Source of the DNA: JBFHRE01 sp041591895
GTDB lineage: Bacteria > Actinomycetota > Acidimicrobiia > Spongiisociales > ZC4RG35
Assembly (NCBI GenBank): GCA_041591895.1
Contig: JBFHRE010000065.1
Span: forward strand, 1-14,277
DNA length: 14,277 bases
Reading direction: 5' to 3'
Part shown: piece after piece, positions 7,219-13,423 of the stretch
How positions within the stretch are numbered: position 1 is the first letter of the stretch
Layout of the letters: every line of letters starts with the position of its first letter
Notes under the pieces: model-generated
The model's input: only the letters and a program-made list of their open reading frames with translations
Databases searched by the model: none
What the model was told of the DNA's origin: nothing
Program-made: the position numbers and the translations under genes

Positions 7219-8595
7219 GTGTCGAGTCGGATCACTTTCCTCGGTGCCGCAGGCACCGTCACCGGAAGCAAATTCCTGGTGGAGACCGACCGTGCGCGGA
7301 TCCTGGTCGATTGCGGTTTGTTTCAGGGCCCGAAGGAGCTGAGGGAACGGAACTGGCGACAACTGCCAGTCGAGCCCTCGAGTCTGGACGCCATCGTGGT
7401 CACCCACGCCCATCTCGACCATGTCGGCTTCGTCCCCGTCGTCGTGCGCGACGGGTTCGGCGGAGCGGTCTGGGCCAGCGAGTCCACGGGCCGCATGGCC
7501 GAGGTCGTGATGTCGGATTCGGGCCGTATACAGGAGGAAGACGCCGAGCGAGCGAACCGCAAGGGCTACTCCAAGCACCGGCCCGCGCTTCCGCTCTACA
7601 CCGAACGCGACGCCGAGGCGGCGGCGACCCGATTCCGCACCACCGAATGGGAGCGACCGACCGAGATTGCCCCCGGGGTCCAGCTCACGCTCCGACGCGC
7701 CGGTCACATCCTCGGTTCCGCCGCGGCCAGGCTGGAGGCCGATGGGATGTCGGTGATGTTCTCCGGCGACCTGGGGAGGCCGTTTCATCCAATCCTCGCC
7801 CCGCCCGAACCGCCCCTGTCGGCGGACACCGTGGTGGTGGAGTCGACCTACGGTGACACCGAGCACCTCGAGGAAGACGCCACCGACGAACTCGGGGAAG
7901 TGATCCGGCAGACGGCCGAACGTGGGGGAACGGTCGTGATCCCTGCATTCGCGATCGATCGCACCGAGGTGATCCTCCATTCGCTCGCTGCGCTGGCCAG
8001 ATCCGGCCGAATACCCCACATTCCGGTGTATCTCGACTCCCCCATGGCCCGCGCCGCACTCGGGTTCTACGCACGGGCGATCGTCGAGCACCACTACGAC
8101 ATCCGGGAGGACGTACGGGGCCGTCCCGAGGTCCTCGATCCAGGCGATCTGAGAATCGTCGAATCCGTGGACGAGTCGAAGGCGATCAACCGAGTCCGTC
8201 CGCCGTTGATCGTGATCTCGGCTTCCGGGATGGCGACCGGTGGCCGGGTCCTGCACCATCTGGCCCGGTGCCTACCCGATCCACGCTCCGCAGTGATTCT
8301 CGTGGGTTATCAGGCGGGCGGGACCCGTGGAGCCTCGCTCCGGGATGGTGCCGAGCACGTTCGTATCCACGGTGCCGATGTCCCGGTGCGAGCCGAGGTC
8401 CATTCGCTGCCGGCCTTCTCGGTCCATGCCGACCGGTCTGAACTCGTCGACTGGCTGGCGGCCATGCCGAGCCGCCCGCAGACGATCGTGGCGGTCCATG
8501 GCGATCCCGAAGCGGCCGCCGGGCTGGCCGGAGGGGCGGCCGATCTCGGTGCGACGGTGCTGACCCCTGGCGATGGTGACACGATCTCCGTGTGA
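7219..8595 (+). CDS. Beta-CASP metallo-beta-lactamase-fold RNA hydrolase (CPSF73/YSH1-like)
   Basis: Second zinc-dependent RNA nuclease of the window, in the branch of bacterial proteins related to eukaryotic CPSF-73/Ysh1 rather than RNase J. From GTG 7219 it has 458 aa. Diagnostic segments are ITFLGAAGTVTGSKFLVE at the start, the zinc motif HAHLDH (63-68), GHILGS (162-167), SGDLGR (182-187) and the beta-CASP signature ESTYGD (208-213). Further on are YLDSPMA, ISASGMATGGRVLHHL and the C-terminal FSVHADR. An ATG at 7210 would add three residues, but it lies inside the probable -10. The gene is divergent from dapA-rnj and is followed after 36 nt by the thioredoxin-TPR gene, with which it may be co-transcribed. 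Its RNA substrate is not known from the sequence. Confidence 0.92.
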   Translation: MSSRITFLGAAGTVTGSKFLVETDRARILVDCGLFQGPKELRERNWRQLPVEPSSLDAIVVTHAHLDHVGFVPVVVRDGFGGAVWASESTGRMAEVVMSDSGRIQEEDAERANRKGYSKHRPALPLYTERDAEAAATRFRTTEWERPTEIAPGVQLTLRRAGHILGSAAARLEADGMSVMFSGDLGRPFHPILAPPEPPLSADTVVVESTYGDTEHLEEDATDELGEVIRQTAERGGTVVIPAFAIDRTEVILHSLAALARSGRIPHIPVYLDSPMARAALGFYARAIVEHHYDIREDVRGRPEVLDPGDLRIVESVDESKAINRVRPPLIVISASGMATGGRVLHHLARCLPDPRSAVILVGYQAGGTRGASLRDGAEHVRIHGADVPVRAEVHSLPAFSVHADRSELVDWLAAMPSRPQTIVAVHGDPEAAAGLAGGAADLGATVLTPGDGDTISV

Positions 8596-8617
8596 CGACG
8601 TAATGACTTCGACGGCC

Positions 8618-8623
8618 TACCCT
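8618..8623 (+). promoter_or_regulatory. -10-like element of the thioredoxin-TPR gene
   Basis: TACCCT ends 8 nt before the ATG at 8632. No clear -35 is seen, and the gene could also be reached by read-through from the preceding gene, which ends 36 nt upstream. Confidence 0.35.
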
Positions 8624-8631
8624 TCTCAACC

Positions 8632-9453
8632 ATGAACGCTGTCAAGAACGTGGACGCCGCCGCCTTCGAACACGAGGTGTTGCGCCGTTCCTTCGAGGTG
8701 CCAGTGGTGGTCGACTTCTGGGCCGAGTGGTGCGGACCGTGCAAGGTGCTCGGCCCCACACTCGAACGGTTGGCCACCGAAGGCGGTGGGGCCTGGGAGC
8801 TTGCAAAGATCGACGTCGACGCCAACCAGCAGCTGGCGATGGAGTTTCAAGTCCAGGGCATTCCGACAGTGGTCGCCTTCAAGGACGGCCGGCCGGTCGA
8901 CCGGTTCACCGGGGCAGTCCCGGAACCACAGATCCGCCAGTTCATCGAACGTGTGGTGCCGTCCGAACTCGACATGCTCGCCGCCGAAGGCGAGATGCTC
9001 TGGGAGCAGGGCGAGGACGACCGCGCCGAGGCGGCCTTCCGGACGGTTCTCGCCACAGATCCGTCCCACCAGATCGCAGGCCTGGGCCTGGCCGGAATGC
9101 TCCTCGAACGCGACGATGGACCCGGCTGCCTCGACGTGCTCTCGAGGCTCGCCCCGACCGAGGATGTGCGCAGGCTCCAGGCCACGGCCAGGCTCACGGC
9201 GTCGGACCTGGAATCTGACCTTCCGGCCGAGCCGCCCGACGCCCCGGAGGCGCGACTCGACTACGCCAAGGCAGTAGCCGCCAACGGGCGCTACCAGGAA
9301 GCATTCGAGGTCTTGCTGGACCTGGTCGCGCTCCGTGACGAGCAGTATTCCGACGGGGCACGACTGGTGATGTTGGACCTGTTCGAATTGCTGGGACCCG
9401 AAGACCCCCTGACCACGACCTATCGCCGGCGACTGGCCAGCGCGCTGTTCTAG
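8632..9453 (+). CDS. Thioredoxin-domain protein with C-terminal TPR region (CnoX/YbbN-like)
   Basis: Predicted cytoplasmic co-chaperone of 273 aa. Residues 1-105 are a thioredoxin domain with an intact redox site WCGPC (33-37), PVVVDFWAEW before it and the cis-proline loop GIPT (76-79). Residues 111-273 are helical and TPR-like: EGEMLWEQGEDDRAEAAFRTVLATDP is one clear repeat, and RLDYAKAVAANGRYQEAFEVLLDL another. This is the domain order of YbbN/CnoX, a holdase that hands clients to chaperones and forms mixed disulfides. E. coli YbbN lacks the standard CxxC, whereas this protein has both cysteines and could also reduce disulfides. No signal peptide is seen. A cyclophilin gene follows on the same strand, consistent with a folding theme. 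The stop is followed by strong hairpins. Confidence 0.93.
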   Translation: MNAVKNVDAAAFEHEVLRRSFEVPVVVDFWAEWCGPCKVLGPTLERLATEGGGAWELAKIDVDANQQLAMEFQVQGIPTVVAFKDGRPVDRFTGAVPEPQIRQFIERVVPSELDMLAAEGEMLWEQGEDDRAEAAFRTVLATDPSHQIAGLGLAGMLLERDDGPGCLDVLSRLAPTEDVRRLQATARLTASDLESDLPAEPPDAPEARLDYAKAVAANGRYQEAFEVLLDLVALRDEQYSDGARLVMLDLFELLGPEDPLTTTYRRRLASALF

Positions 9454-9550
9454 GTCGGCCCTTGATCTTTGGGGGGCGACCCCCAAGCCCCCGCCCGGCC
9501 CTGACGGCAGACCAGGTGTCGTCTCCCGGCCGCTCAAGGACAGGCCGACC
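9453..9550 (+). other. Intergenic segment with three-way-junction folding potential
   Basis: GGTCGGCC (9453-9460) pairs perfectly with GGCCGACC (9543-9550). Between them lie a 7-bp hairpin TTGGGGG/CCCCCAA with a GCGA loop (9469-9486), and a two-part hairpin: CGGCC/GGCCG (9496-9500 with 9528-9532) above GACGGCA/TGTCGTC (9503-9509 with 9517-9523, one G-U pair). Together they make a closed three-way junction. It may be a structured 3' UTR of the thioredoxin gene, a terminator or a small RNA. High GC raises the chance of fortuitous stems, and the transcribed strand is unknown. Confidence 0.35.
9469..9486 (+). terminator. Strong hairpin after the thioredoxin-TPR gene
   Basis: Seven-bp G/C-rich stem TTGGGGG/CCCCCAA closed by a GCGA (GNRA) tetraloop, 15 nt after the stop codon. 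A C-rich stretch, not a T-run, follows, so it is at most a tail-less terminator or a 3'-end stabiliser. Confidence 0.45.
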
Positions 9551-9576
9551 CGACCACCCCGGTCCCCATCTAAGAG

Positions 9577-9618
9577 CTGGCGGCTGGCAGCTGGAAGCCG
9601 GCGGCAGGTAGCCGGTTT
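9577..9618. repeat. Heptamer array, CTGGNNG orientation
   Basis: In-register 7-mers CTGGCGG, CTGGCAG, CTGGAAG, CCGGCGG, CAGGTAG and a decayed sixth unit starting CCGG. It belongs to the same family as the arrays near 4500-4605 and 13252-13423, here without a facing partner. It lies between the thioredoxin-TPR gene and the cyclophilin promoter. Confidence 0.8.
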
Positions 9619-9632
9619 CTCGCAGGCTCGTC

Positions 9633-9638
9633 TACGGT
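9633..9638 (+). promoter_or_regulatory. -10-like element of the cyclophilin gene
   Basis: TACGGT lies 25 nt before the ATG at 9664. Unlike the leaderless units, this would give a leader of about 18 nt containing GAAAGG (9653-9658), a Shine-Dalgarno-like site 5 nt before the ATG. Confidence 0.35.
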
Positions 9639-9663
9639 TCGGGCCTCGCATCGAAAGGCCCTC

Positions 9664-10173
9664 ATGTCCAAGCAGTGGAGCAGTCCTCCCGAACTCACCG
9701 TCGATCTCTCGAAGTCCTACTCGGCCACTATCGCCACCAATCACGGCGCCATCGAGATGAAGCTGTTCGTCGAAGAGGCGCCCCAGACGGTGAACAACTT
9801 CGTGTTTCTGGCCAACGAGGGTTTCTACGACGGCGTGATCTTCCATCGTGTGATCCCCGGTTTCGTGGCCCAGGGCGGCGATCCGACCGGGACCGGAACC
9901 GGCGGACCCGGATATCGCTTTCGTGACGAACTCGAAGGCGACGGCCGCTACCGACGTGGTCGGGTAGCGATGGCCAACGCCGGGCCGAACACCAATGGCT
10001 CTCAGTTCTTCATCTGCCTCGACGACGTCCGGCTTCCCCACCAGTACTCGATCTTTGGTGAGGTCACCGGCGGCATGGAGGCGGTCGATGCCATCGCTGC
10101 GGTGCCAACGGATCGGGGCGACCGCCCCACCCAGGATTGTGTCATCCAATCCGTCACCGTCAACGAGTCCTGA
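9664..10173 (+). CDS. Cyclophilin-type peptidyl-prolyl cis-trans isomerase
   Basis: Single-domain cyclophilin of 169 aa that catalyses proline cis-trans isomerisation. The catalytic segment FHRVIPGFVAQGGDPTGTGTG starts at residue 60, giving Arg62, Phe67 and Gln70 at the positions of human CypA Arg55, Phe60 and Gln63. MANAGPNTNGSQFFI (103-117) and FGEVTGG (131-137) complete the family pattern. The CypA cyclosporin-contact tryptophan (Trp121) is replaced here by Leu124, as in many bacterial cyclophilins. There is no signal peptide or membrane anchor, so it is cytoplasmic. The start is supported by GAAAGG 5 nt upstream. The 3' end overlaps the next, membrane-protein gene, suggesting an operon. 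Confidence 0.96.
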   Translation: MSKQWSSPPELTVDLSKSYSATIATNHGAIEMKLFVEEAPQTVNNFVFLANEGFYDGVIFHRVIPGFVAQGGDPTGTGTGGPGYRFRDELEGDGRYRRGRVAMANAGPNTNGSQFFICLDDVRLPHQYSIFGEVTGGMEAVDAIAAVPTDRGDRPTQDCVIQSVTVNES

Positions 10174-10549
10174 ACCGGCGGCTTCCGGCGCGGACGCCGG
10201 AATCGGCTGCAAGCCATTCGCCATCGCCCTCGGGGCGCTCGTGGGGTTCGCGGTCCTAGCGGTTTCTGTCGGTCTGTCGTTGGCCCTCTCCGACGCCCCC
10301 GGCGTCGTGGCCGAGCGGGTCGGACTCGCTCTCTACGTCGCAGGCGCACCCATCTCAGGCGTGTTTTCGGCGCTGGTCGGTCAGCTGCCGCTCGCTCCGT
10401 TCAGCGACGTGATCGTCTGGTTGGTGGCAGCGGGTCTGGTTGCACGCGCCTCGGAGAAGGGCCGGTCACTCGGGAGGCTGCTGGCGATGACGATCGGCGT
10501 CGCAATCGTCTTCGGCGTGGTGGTCTCTCAGGCGATCGAACGGATCTGA
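10139..10549 (+). CDS. Small integral membrane protein, unknown function
   Basis: I do not recognise the family. From GTG 10139 it is 136 aa: a polar N-terminus (1-26), then hydrophobic segments at about 27-50, 61-83, 88-103 and 113-132, with a charged ARASEKGRSLGR loop at 102-113. Three or four membrane passes are likely. The frame overlaps the cyclophilin gene by 35 nt. An alternative ATG at 10088 would add 17 residues and an 86-nt overlap; it has a perfect GGAGG at 10077-10081, 6 nt upstream, though that also encodes part of the cyclophilin. A start at GTG 10241 would cut the first membrane segment. The gene ends 8 nt from the convergent dapB, inside a shared hairpin. Real coding is supported by the clean hydrophobic pattern and the lack of any other gene here. 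Confidence 0.68.
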   Translation: MSSNPSPSTSPEPAASGADAGIGCKPFAIALGALVGFAVLAVSVGLSLALSDAPGVVAERVGLALYVAGAPISGVFSALVGQLPLAPFSDVIVWLVAAGLVARASEKGRSLGRLLAMTIGVAIVFGVVVSQAIERI

Positions 10550-10562
10550 CTGGAAAGTCAGA
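10545..10562. terminator. Hairpin containing both convergent stop codons
   Basis: TCTGACT (10545-10551) and AGTCAGA (10556-10562) form a perfect 7-bp stem around a GGAA loop. Two further G-C pairs can form beyond one bulged A. The plus-strand TGA of the membrane-protein gene lies in the left arm and the minus-strand TGA of dapB in the right arm. No T-run is present on either side. It is a candidate bidirectional terminator or barrier between converging transcripts. Confidence 0.5.
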
Positions 10563-11307
10563 CCAGCAACTGGTCGAGACCCACGGAAACCGGCGCCAGC
10601 GCGCCGACACCCCGGATCGCCACGAGCACGCCGGTCATGAACGACTTGCGATCCGTCGTGTCGTGACGGATGGTCAAGACTTCCCCGTCGGATCCGAACA
10701 TGACCGCTTGATGCGCCAGCAGACCGGGTAACCGCACCGAGTGGATCTGGGTTCCACCCACCGACAAGCCCCGAGCAGGATCCGCGTCCGACGATGTTGG
10801 AGTCGACTCACGCGCCAGGGACATGCGCTCGGCGGTCGACTGGGCGGTACCGGATGGAGAGTCGATTTTTCCGGCGTGGTGCATCTCGATGATCTCAGCT
10901 GCCGACAGGTAGTGAGCAGCTTTCTCCGCGAATCGCATCATCAGCACGGCGCCAATGGAGAAGTTGGGCACGATGAGGCAATTCCCCGGCCCGTCGCCCC
11001 ACATCGTCCGCACTTCCGCCACCCGCGCGGCATCGAATCCCGAGGTACCGACGACTGCATGGGCGCCCCGTCGACGCCACTCCGCCAGGTTCTCGAGCAC
11101 GACGTCGGGCCGGGTGAACTCGACTACGACGTCCACCTCGTCCAGAGAATCACGGTCACCGGTGACGCTGAGGCCGGCCACTGAGGCGCCGTCATGATGG
11201 GGATCGAACAGCCAGGCCGGCTCGAGATCTTCTGTCCGGACGACCGCGTCGACCACCAGACTGCCCATCCTCCCGGCAGCCCCGGAGATGCCGACCTTCA
11301 CAGCCAT
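10558..11307 (-). CDS. dapB: 4-hydroxy-tetrahydrodipicolinate reductase
   Basis: Reduces the DapA product with NAD(P)H, the second step of the diaminopimelate/lysine branch. The protein is 249 aa, normal for DapB. The N-terminal Rossmann domain begins VGISGAAGRMG (5-15), with VVEFTRP at 61-67 and VVGTSGF at 85-91. The catalytic and substrate-binding segment EIIEMHHAGKIDSPSGTA (138-155) holds His143/His144, Lys147 and the PSGTA loop. SVRLPGLLAHQAVMFG (190-205) is also conserved. The ATG lies inside the last codons of the upstream M16 peptidase gene (10-nt overlap), so the two are an operon with probable translational coupling. The pairing with an M16 peptidase resembles the regional grouping in mycobacteria. 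Confidence 0.97.
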   Translation of the reverse strand: MAVKVGISGAAGRMGSLVVDAVVRTEDLEPAWLFDPHHDGASVAGLSVTGDRDSLDEVDVVVEFTRPDVVLENLAEWRRRGAHAVVGTSGFDAARVAEVRTMWGDGPGNCLIVPNFSIGAVLMMRFAEKAAHYLSAAEIIEMHHAGKIDSPSGTAQSTAERMSLARESTPTSSDADPARGLSVGGTQIHSVRLPGLLAHQAVMFGSDGEVLTIRHDTTDRKSFMTGVLVAIRGVGALAPVSVGLDQLLV

Positions 11308-12545
11308 GTCGCCGGCTCATCCTCGTCATAGGGCCCCACCACCGAGAGCACGCGAGGGGCGGTCAGGATCTGTCCCGCCACCTCCTTCACCTCGTCGAGG
11401 GTCACGGCATCGATACGTGAGATTCTCTCGTCGATCGACAGATGCGGAGCGCCGACCATCTCGTCACGACCGAGCCGGACCATCCGACTGTTGGCGTCTT
11501 CCATGGCCAGGGCGAGCGACCCGCGCATGGCTCCTTTGGCACGGTCGAGTTCCGCGGTGCTGACTCCGTCGGCAACCACGGCTTCGATCTCATGCTCCAC
11601 CAGTTCGATCACCTCGGGGGCATTGTCGGGAGTGGTCGCGGCGTACACGCCCCAGGCGCCGGCGTCGGCGAATGCCATCCGGAAGGACTGGACCGAGTAC
11701 ACCAGACCTCGTTCCTCCCTGATCGTGGTGAACAGTCGGGACGACATTCCTCCGCCGAGGATCAGGTTCAGAACCTCGAACGGCCACCGGCGCGGGTCGG
11801 CCCGGTCGAGACCCAGCCCGCCCAAAACGAGGTGCGCCTGCTCGGTCGGCCGCGCCAGCACTGAGGTTGCCGAGCGGTGTGGTATCGGGGCGTGCTCGTG
11901 GTCCGGCAGCGATCCATTCCAATCACCGAACAGCCCTTCGATCATCTTCACGGCATCGGGGTGTTCGACCGATCCCGTCAAGGCCACGACCGTGGAGCCT
12001 GCCCCGTATCGGCGCCCCCAATACCCGGAGATGTCGTCTGGCGTCATCGACCGGATCGATTCGCGGCTTCCGAGCACGGGTCGCTCGAGCGGATGACCGG
12101 CAAACACCGATTCGGTGAACCGCTCGAAGACCCGATCGCCGTGGTCGTCCTCCGCCTCGTTGATCTCCTCGATCACGACCTGGCGCTCGGAATCGATCTC
12201 CCGTTCCCGAAACGCAGGTCGCTGGAGCATCTCGGCCAGAATCTCGAGGCCCTCGGGCAGGTCATCGTCGAGCAGCCTCGCCCAAAAGCATGTGTGGTCT
12301 TTCGAGGTGAACGCGTTGGCCTCGGCGCCCATGGCGTCGAATCGCTCGGAGATCTCCCGCGCCGTCAGACGGTCGGATCCCTTGAACAGCAAGTGTTCCA
12401 GGAAGTGGGAGGCTCCGGCCTCCCGTTCGGTCTCGTCGCGGGTCCCGGTGTCCACCCAGGCGCCGATGGCCACCGAACGGATCCCTGGCATCGTCTCTGT
12501 CAGGACTCTGAGCCCGTTGGGCAGAGTGGTCAGGTCATAGTGCAT
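11298..12545 (-). CDS. M16 family zinc metallopeptidase (PepR/processing-peptidase type)
   Basis: Predicted zinc peptidase of 415 aa with one catalytic and one non-catalytic half, the size of the small M16B bacterial enzymes related to mitochondrial processing peptidase. The inverted zinc motif HFLEH is at 47-51, with the third ligand at Glu127 in VVIEEINEAEDD, exactly 76 residues after His51. LNLILGGGMSSRLF and REERGLVYSV form the conserved C-terminal R/Y region. No signal peptide is seen, so it is cytoplasmic. Its substrates cannot be read from the sequence. The frame stays open upstream to 13469, but that part is antisense to the next gene. ATG 12545 starts the conserved MHYDLTTLPNGLRVL and lies 8 nt after TACCAT. 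dapB overlaps its end. Confidence 0.95.
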   Translation of the reverse strand: MHYDLTTLPNGLRVLTETMPGIRSVAIGAWVDTGTRDETEREAGASHFLEHLLFKGSDRLTAREISERFDAMGAEANAFTSKDHTCFWARLLDDDLPEGLEILAEMLQRPAFREREIDSERQVVIEEINEAEDDHGDRVFERFTESVFAGHPLERPVLGSRESIRSMTPDDISGYWGRRYGAGSTVVALTGSVEHPDAVKMIEGLFGDWNGSLPDHEHAPIPHRSATSVLARPTEQAHLVLGGLGLDRADPRRWPFEVLNLILGGGMSSRLFTTIREERGLVYSVQSFRMAFADAGAWGVYAATTPDNAPEVIELVEHEIEAVVADGVSTAELDRAKGAMRGSLALAMEDANSRMVRLGRDEMVGAPHLSIDERISRIDAVTLDEVKEVAGQILTAPRVLSVVGPYDEDEPATWL

Positions 12546-12553
12546 CCGGGGGC

Positions 12554-12559
12554 ATGGTA
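12554..12559 (-). promoter_or_regulatory. -10-like element of the M16-dapB operon, leaderless type
   Basis: Minus-strand TACCAT ends 8 nt before the ATG at 12545. No -35 is recognisable. The divergent DUF4230 -10 lies only 16 nt away, so the two promoters must share DNA. Confidence 0.42.
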
Positions 12560-12575
12560 CGACCGGCCGGGCGCC

Positions 12576-12581
12576 TACGCT
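12576..12581 (+). promoter_or_regulatory. -10-like element of the DUF4230 gene, leaderless type
   Basis: TACGCT ends 6 nt before the ATG at 12588, placing the predicted transcript start at the start codon. The whole divergent promoter region is the 42 nt between the two start codons. Confidence 0.42.
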
Positions 12582-12587
12582 GATCCG

Positions 12588-13241
12588 ATGAAGAAGGCCG
12601 GTTGGATAGCGCTGGGCGCGGCGGGAGCCGCCCTCCTGGTAGCCGTCGTGATGGCGGCCTATACCGCTGGAAGGGGCCTGCGTGCCGCCGCCGAAGTGTC
12701 GGACGGCCTCTCCTCGGTCCGTGACGAGATCCTCGGCGAAGGGGAGTTCACGAACGTCGGGCCCGTCACCGTTCAGACCATTCGGGCCATATCGGAATTG
12801 AGCACCGTCGAGATGGTGCAGTACACGACCATCGAAAAAGGCGACGATCGAGGCTGGCTGAACTGGGCCACCGGTGACCGGATCGCGATGTTCGCGGTTG
12901 CCCGGATCGAGGCGGGCATCGATCTCGCCAAACTCGAGGACGACGCGATCTCCGCCGACCGCCAGACCGGTCGGGTGCGAATCATCCTTCCTCCGCCCGA
13001 GATCACGAACATCGCTGTCGACAACGAGGCGACATCGGTGTTCGACCGCGACACCGGCATCTTCACGAAGGGCAACATCGACCTCGAACGTTCGGCCCGA
13101 CTCGCGGCCGAAGAGGTCCTGGTCGGACAGGCGCTCGACGAGGGCATCCTCCAACTGGCAGAAGACCGGGCGATCGTGGTGATAACCGAGCTCCTCGAAG
13201 GACTCGGGTATACCGACGTCACTGTCACGATCGGCGGCTAG
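12588..13241 (+). CDS. Membrane-anchored DUF4230 protein
   Basis: The protein is 217 aa. Lys2-Lys3 precede one hydrophobic helix (about 4-27), with no cleavage or lipobox signal, so it is probably a signal anchor with the rest outside the membrane. The remainder matches the DUF4230 pattern as I recall it: ISELSTVEMVQYT (68-80), AGIDLAKLEDD (109-119), VRIILPPPEI (130-139), VDNEATSVFDRDTGIF (144-159) and a C-terminal helix pair ending in a short beta segment (VTVTI). The function of the family is not established; it has the look of a lipid-facing or envelope beta-rich domain, but that is a guess. It is divergent from the M16 peptidase-dapB operon. A small 5-bp hairpin (13243-13256) and a heptamer array follow the stop. 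Confidence 0.8.
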   Translation: MKKAGWIALGAAGAALLVAVVMAAYTAGRGLRAAAEVSDGLSSVRDEILGEGEFTNVGPVTVQTIRAISELSTVEMVQYTTIEKGDDRGWLNWATGDRIAMFAVARIEAGIDLAKLEDDAISADRQTGRVRIILPPPEITNIAVDNEATSVFDRDTGIFTKGNIDLERSARLAAEEVLVGQALDEGILQLAEDRAIVVITELLEGLGYTDVTVTIGG

Positions 13242-13251
13242 AGCCGGTCTC

Positions 13252-13293
13252 CCGGCCGCCAGCTGCCAGCTACCAGCTACCAGCCACCGGCTG
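13252..13293. repeat. Heptamer array, CCAGNNN orientation
   Basis: Six in-register 7-mers: CCGGCCG, CCAGCTG, CCAGCTA, CCAGCTA, CCAGCCA, CCGGCTG. The first 19 bases are identical to 4499-4517. It begins 10 nt after the DUF4230 stop and faces the array at 13396-13423. Confidence 0.88.
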
Positions 13294-13320
13294 CGGTCCC
13301 CAGCTGCGGTGGTTCCGTCT

Positions 13321-13355
13321 CCTCCCCCAGCGAGCGGAGCGAGTGTTGGGGGAGG
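13321..13355. terminator. Nine-bp hairpin between the facing arrays
   Basis: CCTCCCCCA (13321-13329) pairs perfectly with TGGGGGAGG (13347-13355) around a 17-nt loop containing two GAGCG copies. It lies 80 nt after the DUF4230 stop and in the middle of the repeat gap. It may terminate transcription or be the core of the repeat element; there is no T-run. Confidence 0.45.
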
Positions 13356-13395
13356 TGGCGCCCAAGAAGATTGATTGGGGGCCGGAGGGGGCAGG

Positions 13396-13423
13396 CTGGA
13401 GACCGGAGACTGGCGACTGGGGA
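13396..13423. repeat. Heptamer array, CTGGNGA orientation
   Basis: Four in-register 7-mers: CTGGAGA, CCGGAGA, CTGGCGA, CTGGGGA. They are oriented opposite to the array at 13252-13293. The rest of the 226-nt gap between DUF4230 and the next gene holds no ORF or RNA gene I can support. Confidence 0.8.

Noticed and set aside
7156..8259. N-terminal extension of the dapA frame
   Set aside because: It is antisense to the beta-CASP hydrolase and has no family match; DapA begins at the conserved region near 7155.
8626..10224. Long minus-strand open frame of 532 codons opposite the thioredoxin-TPR and cyclophilin genes
   Set aside because: It crosses an intergenic gap with repeats and is antisense to two clear genes; no recognisable domain.
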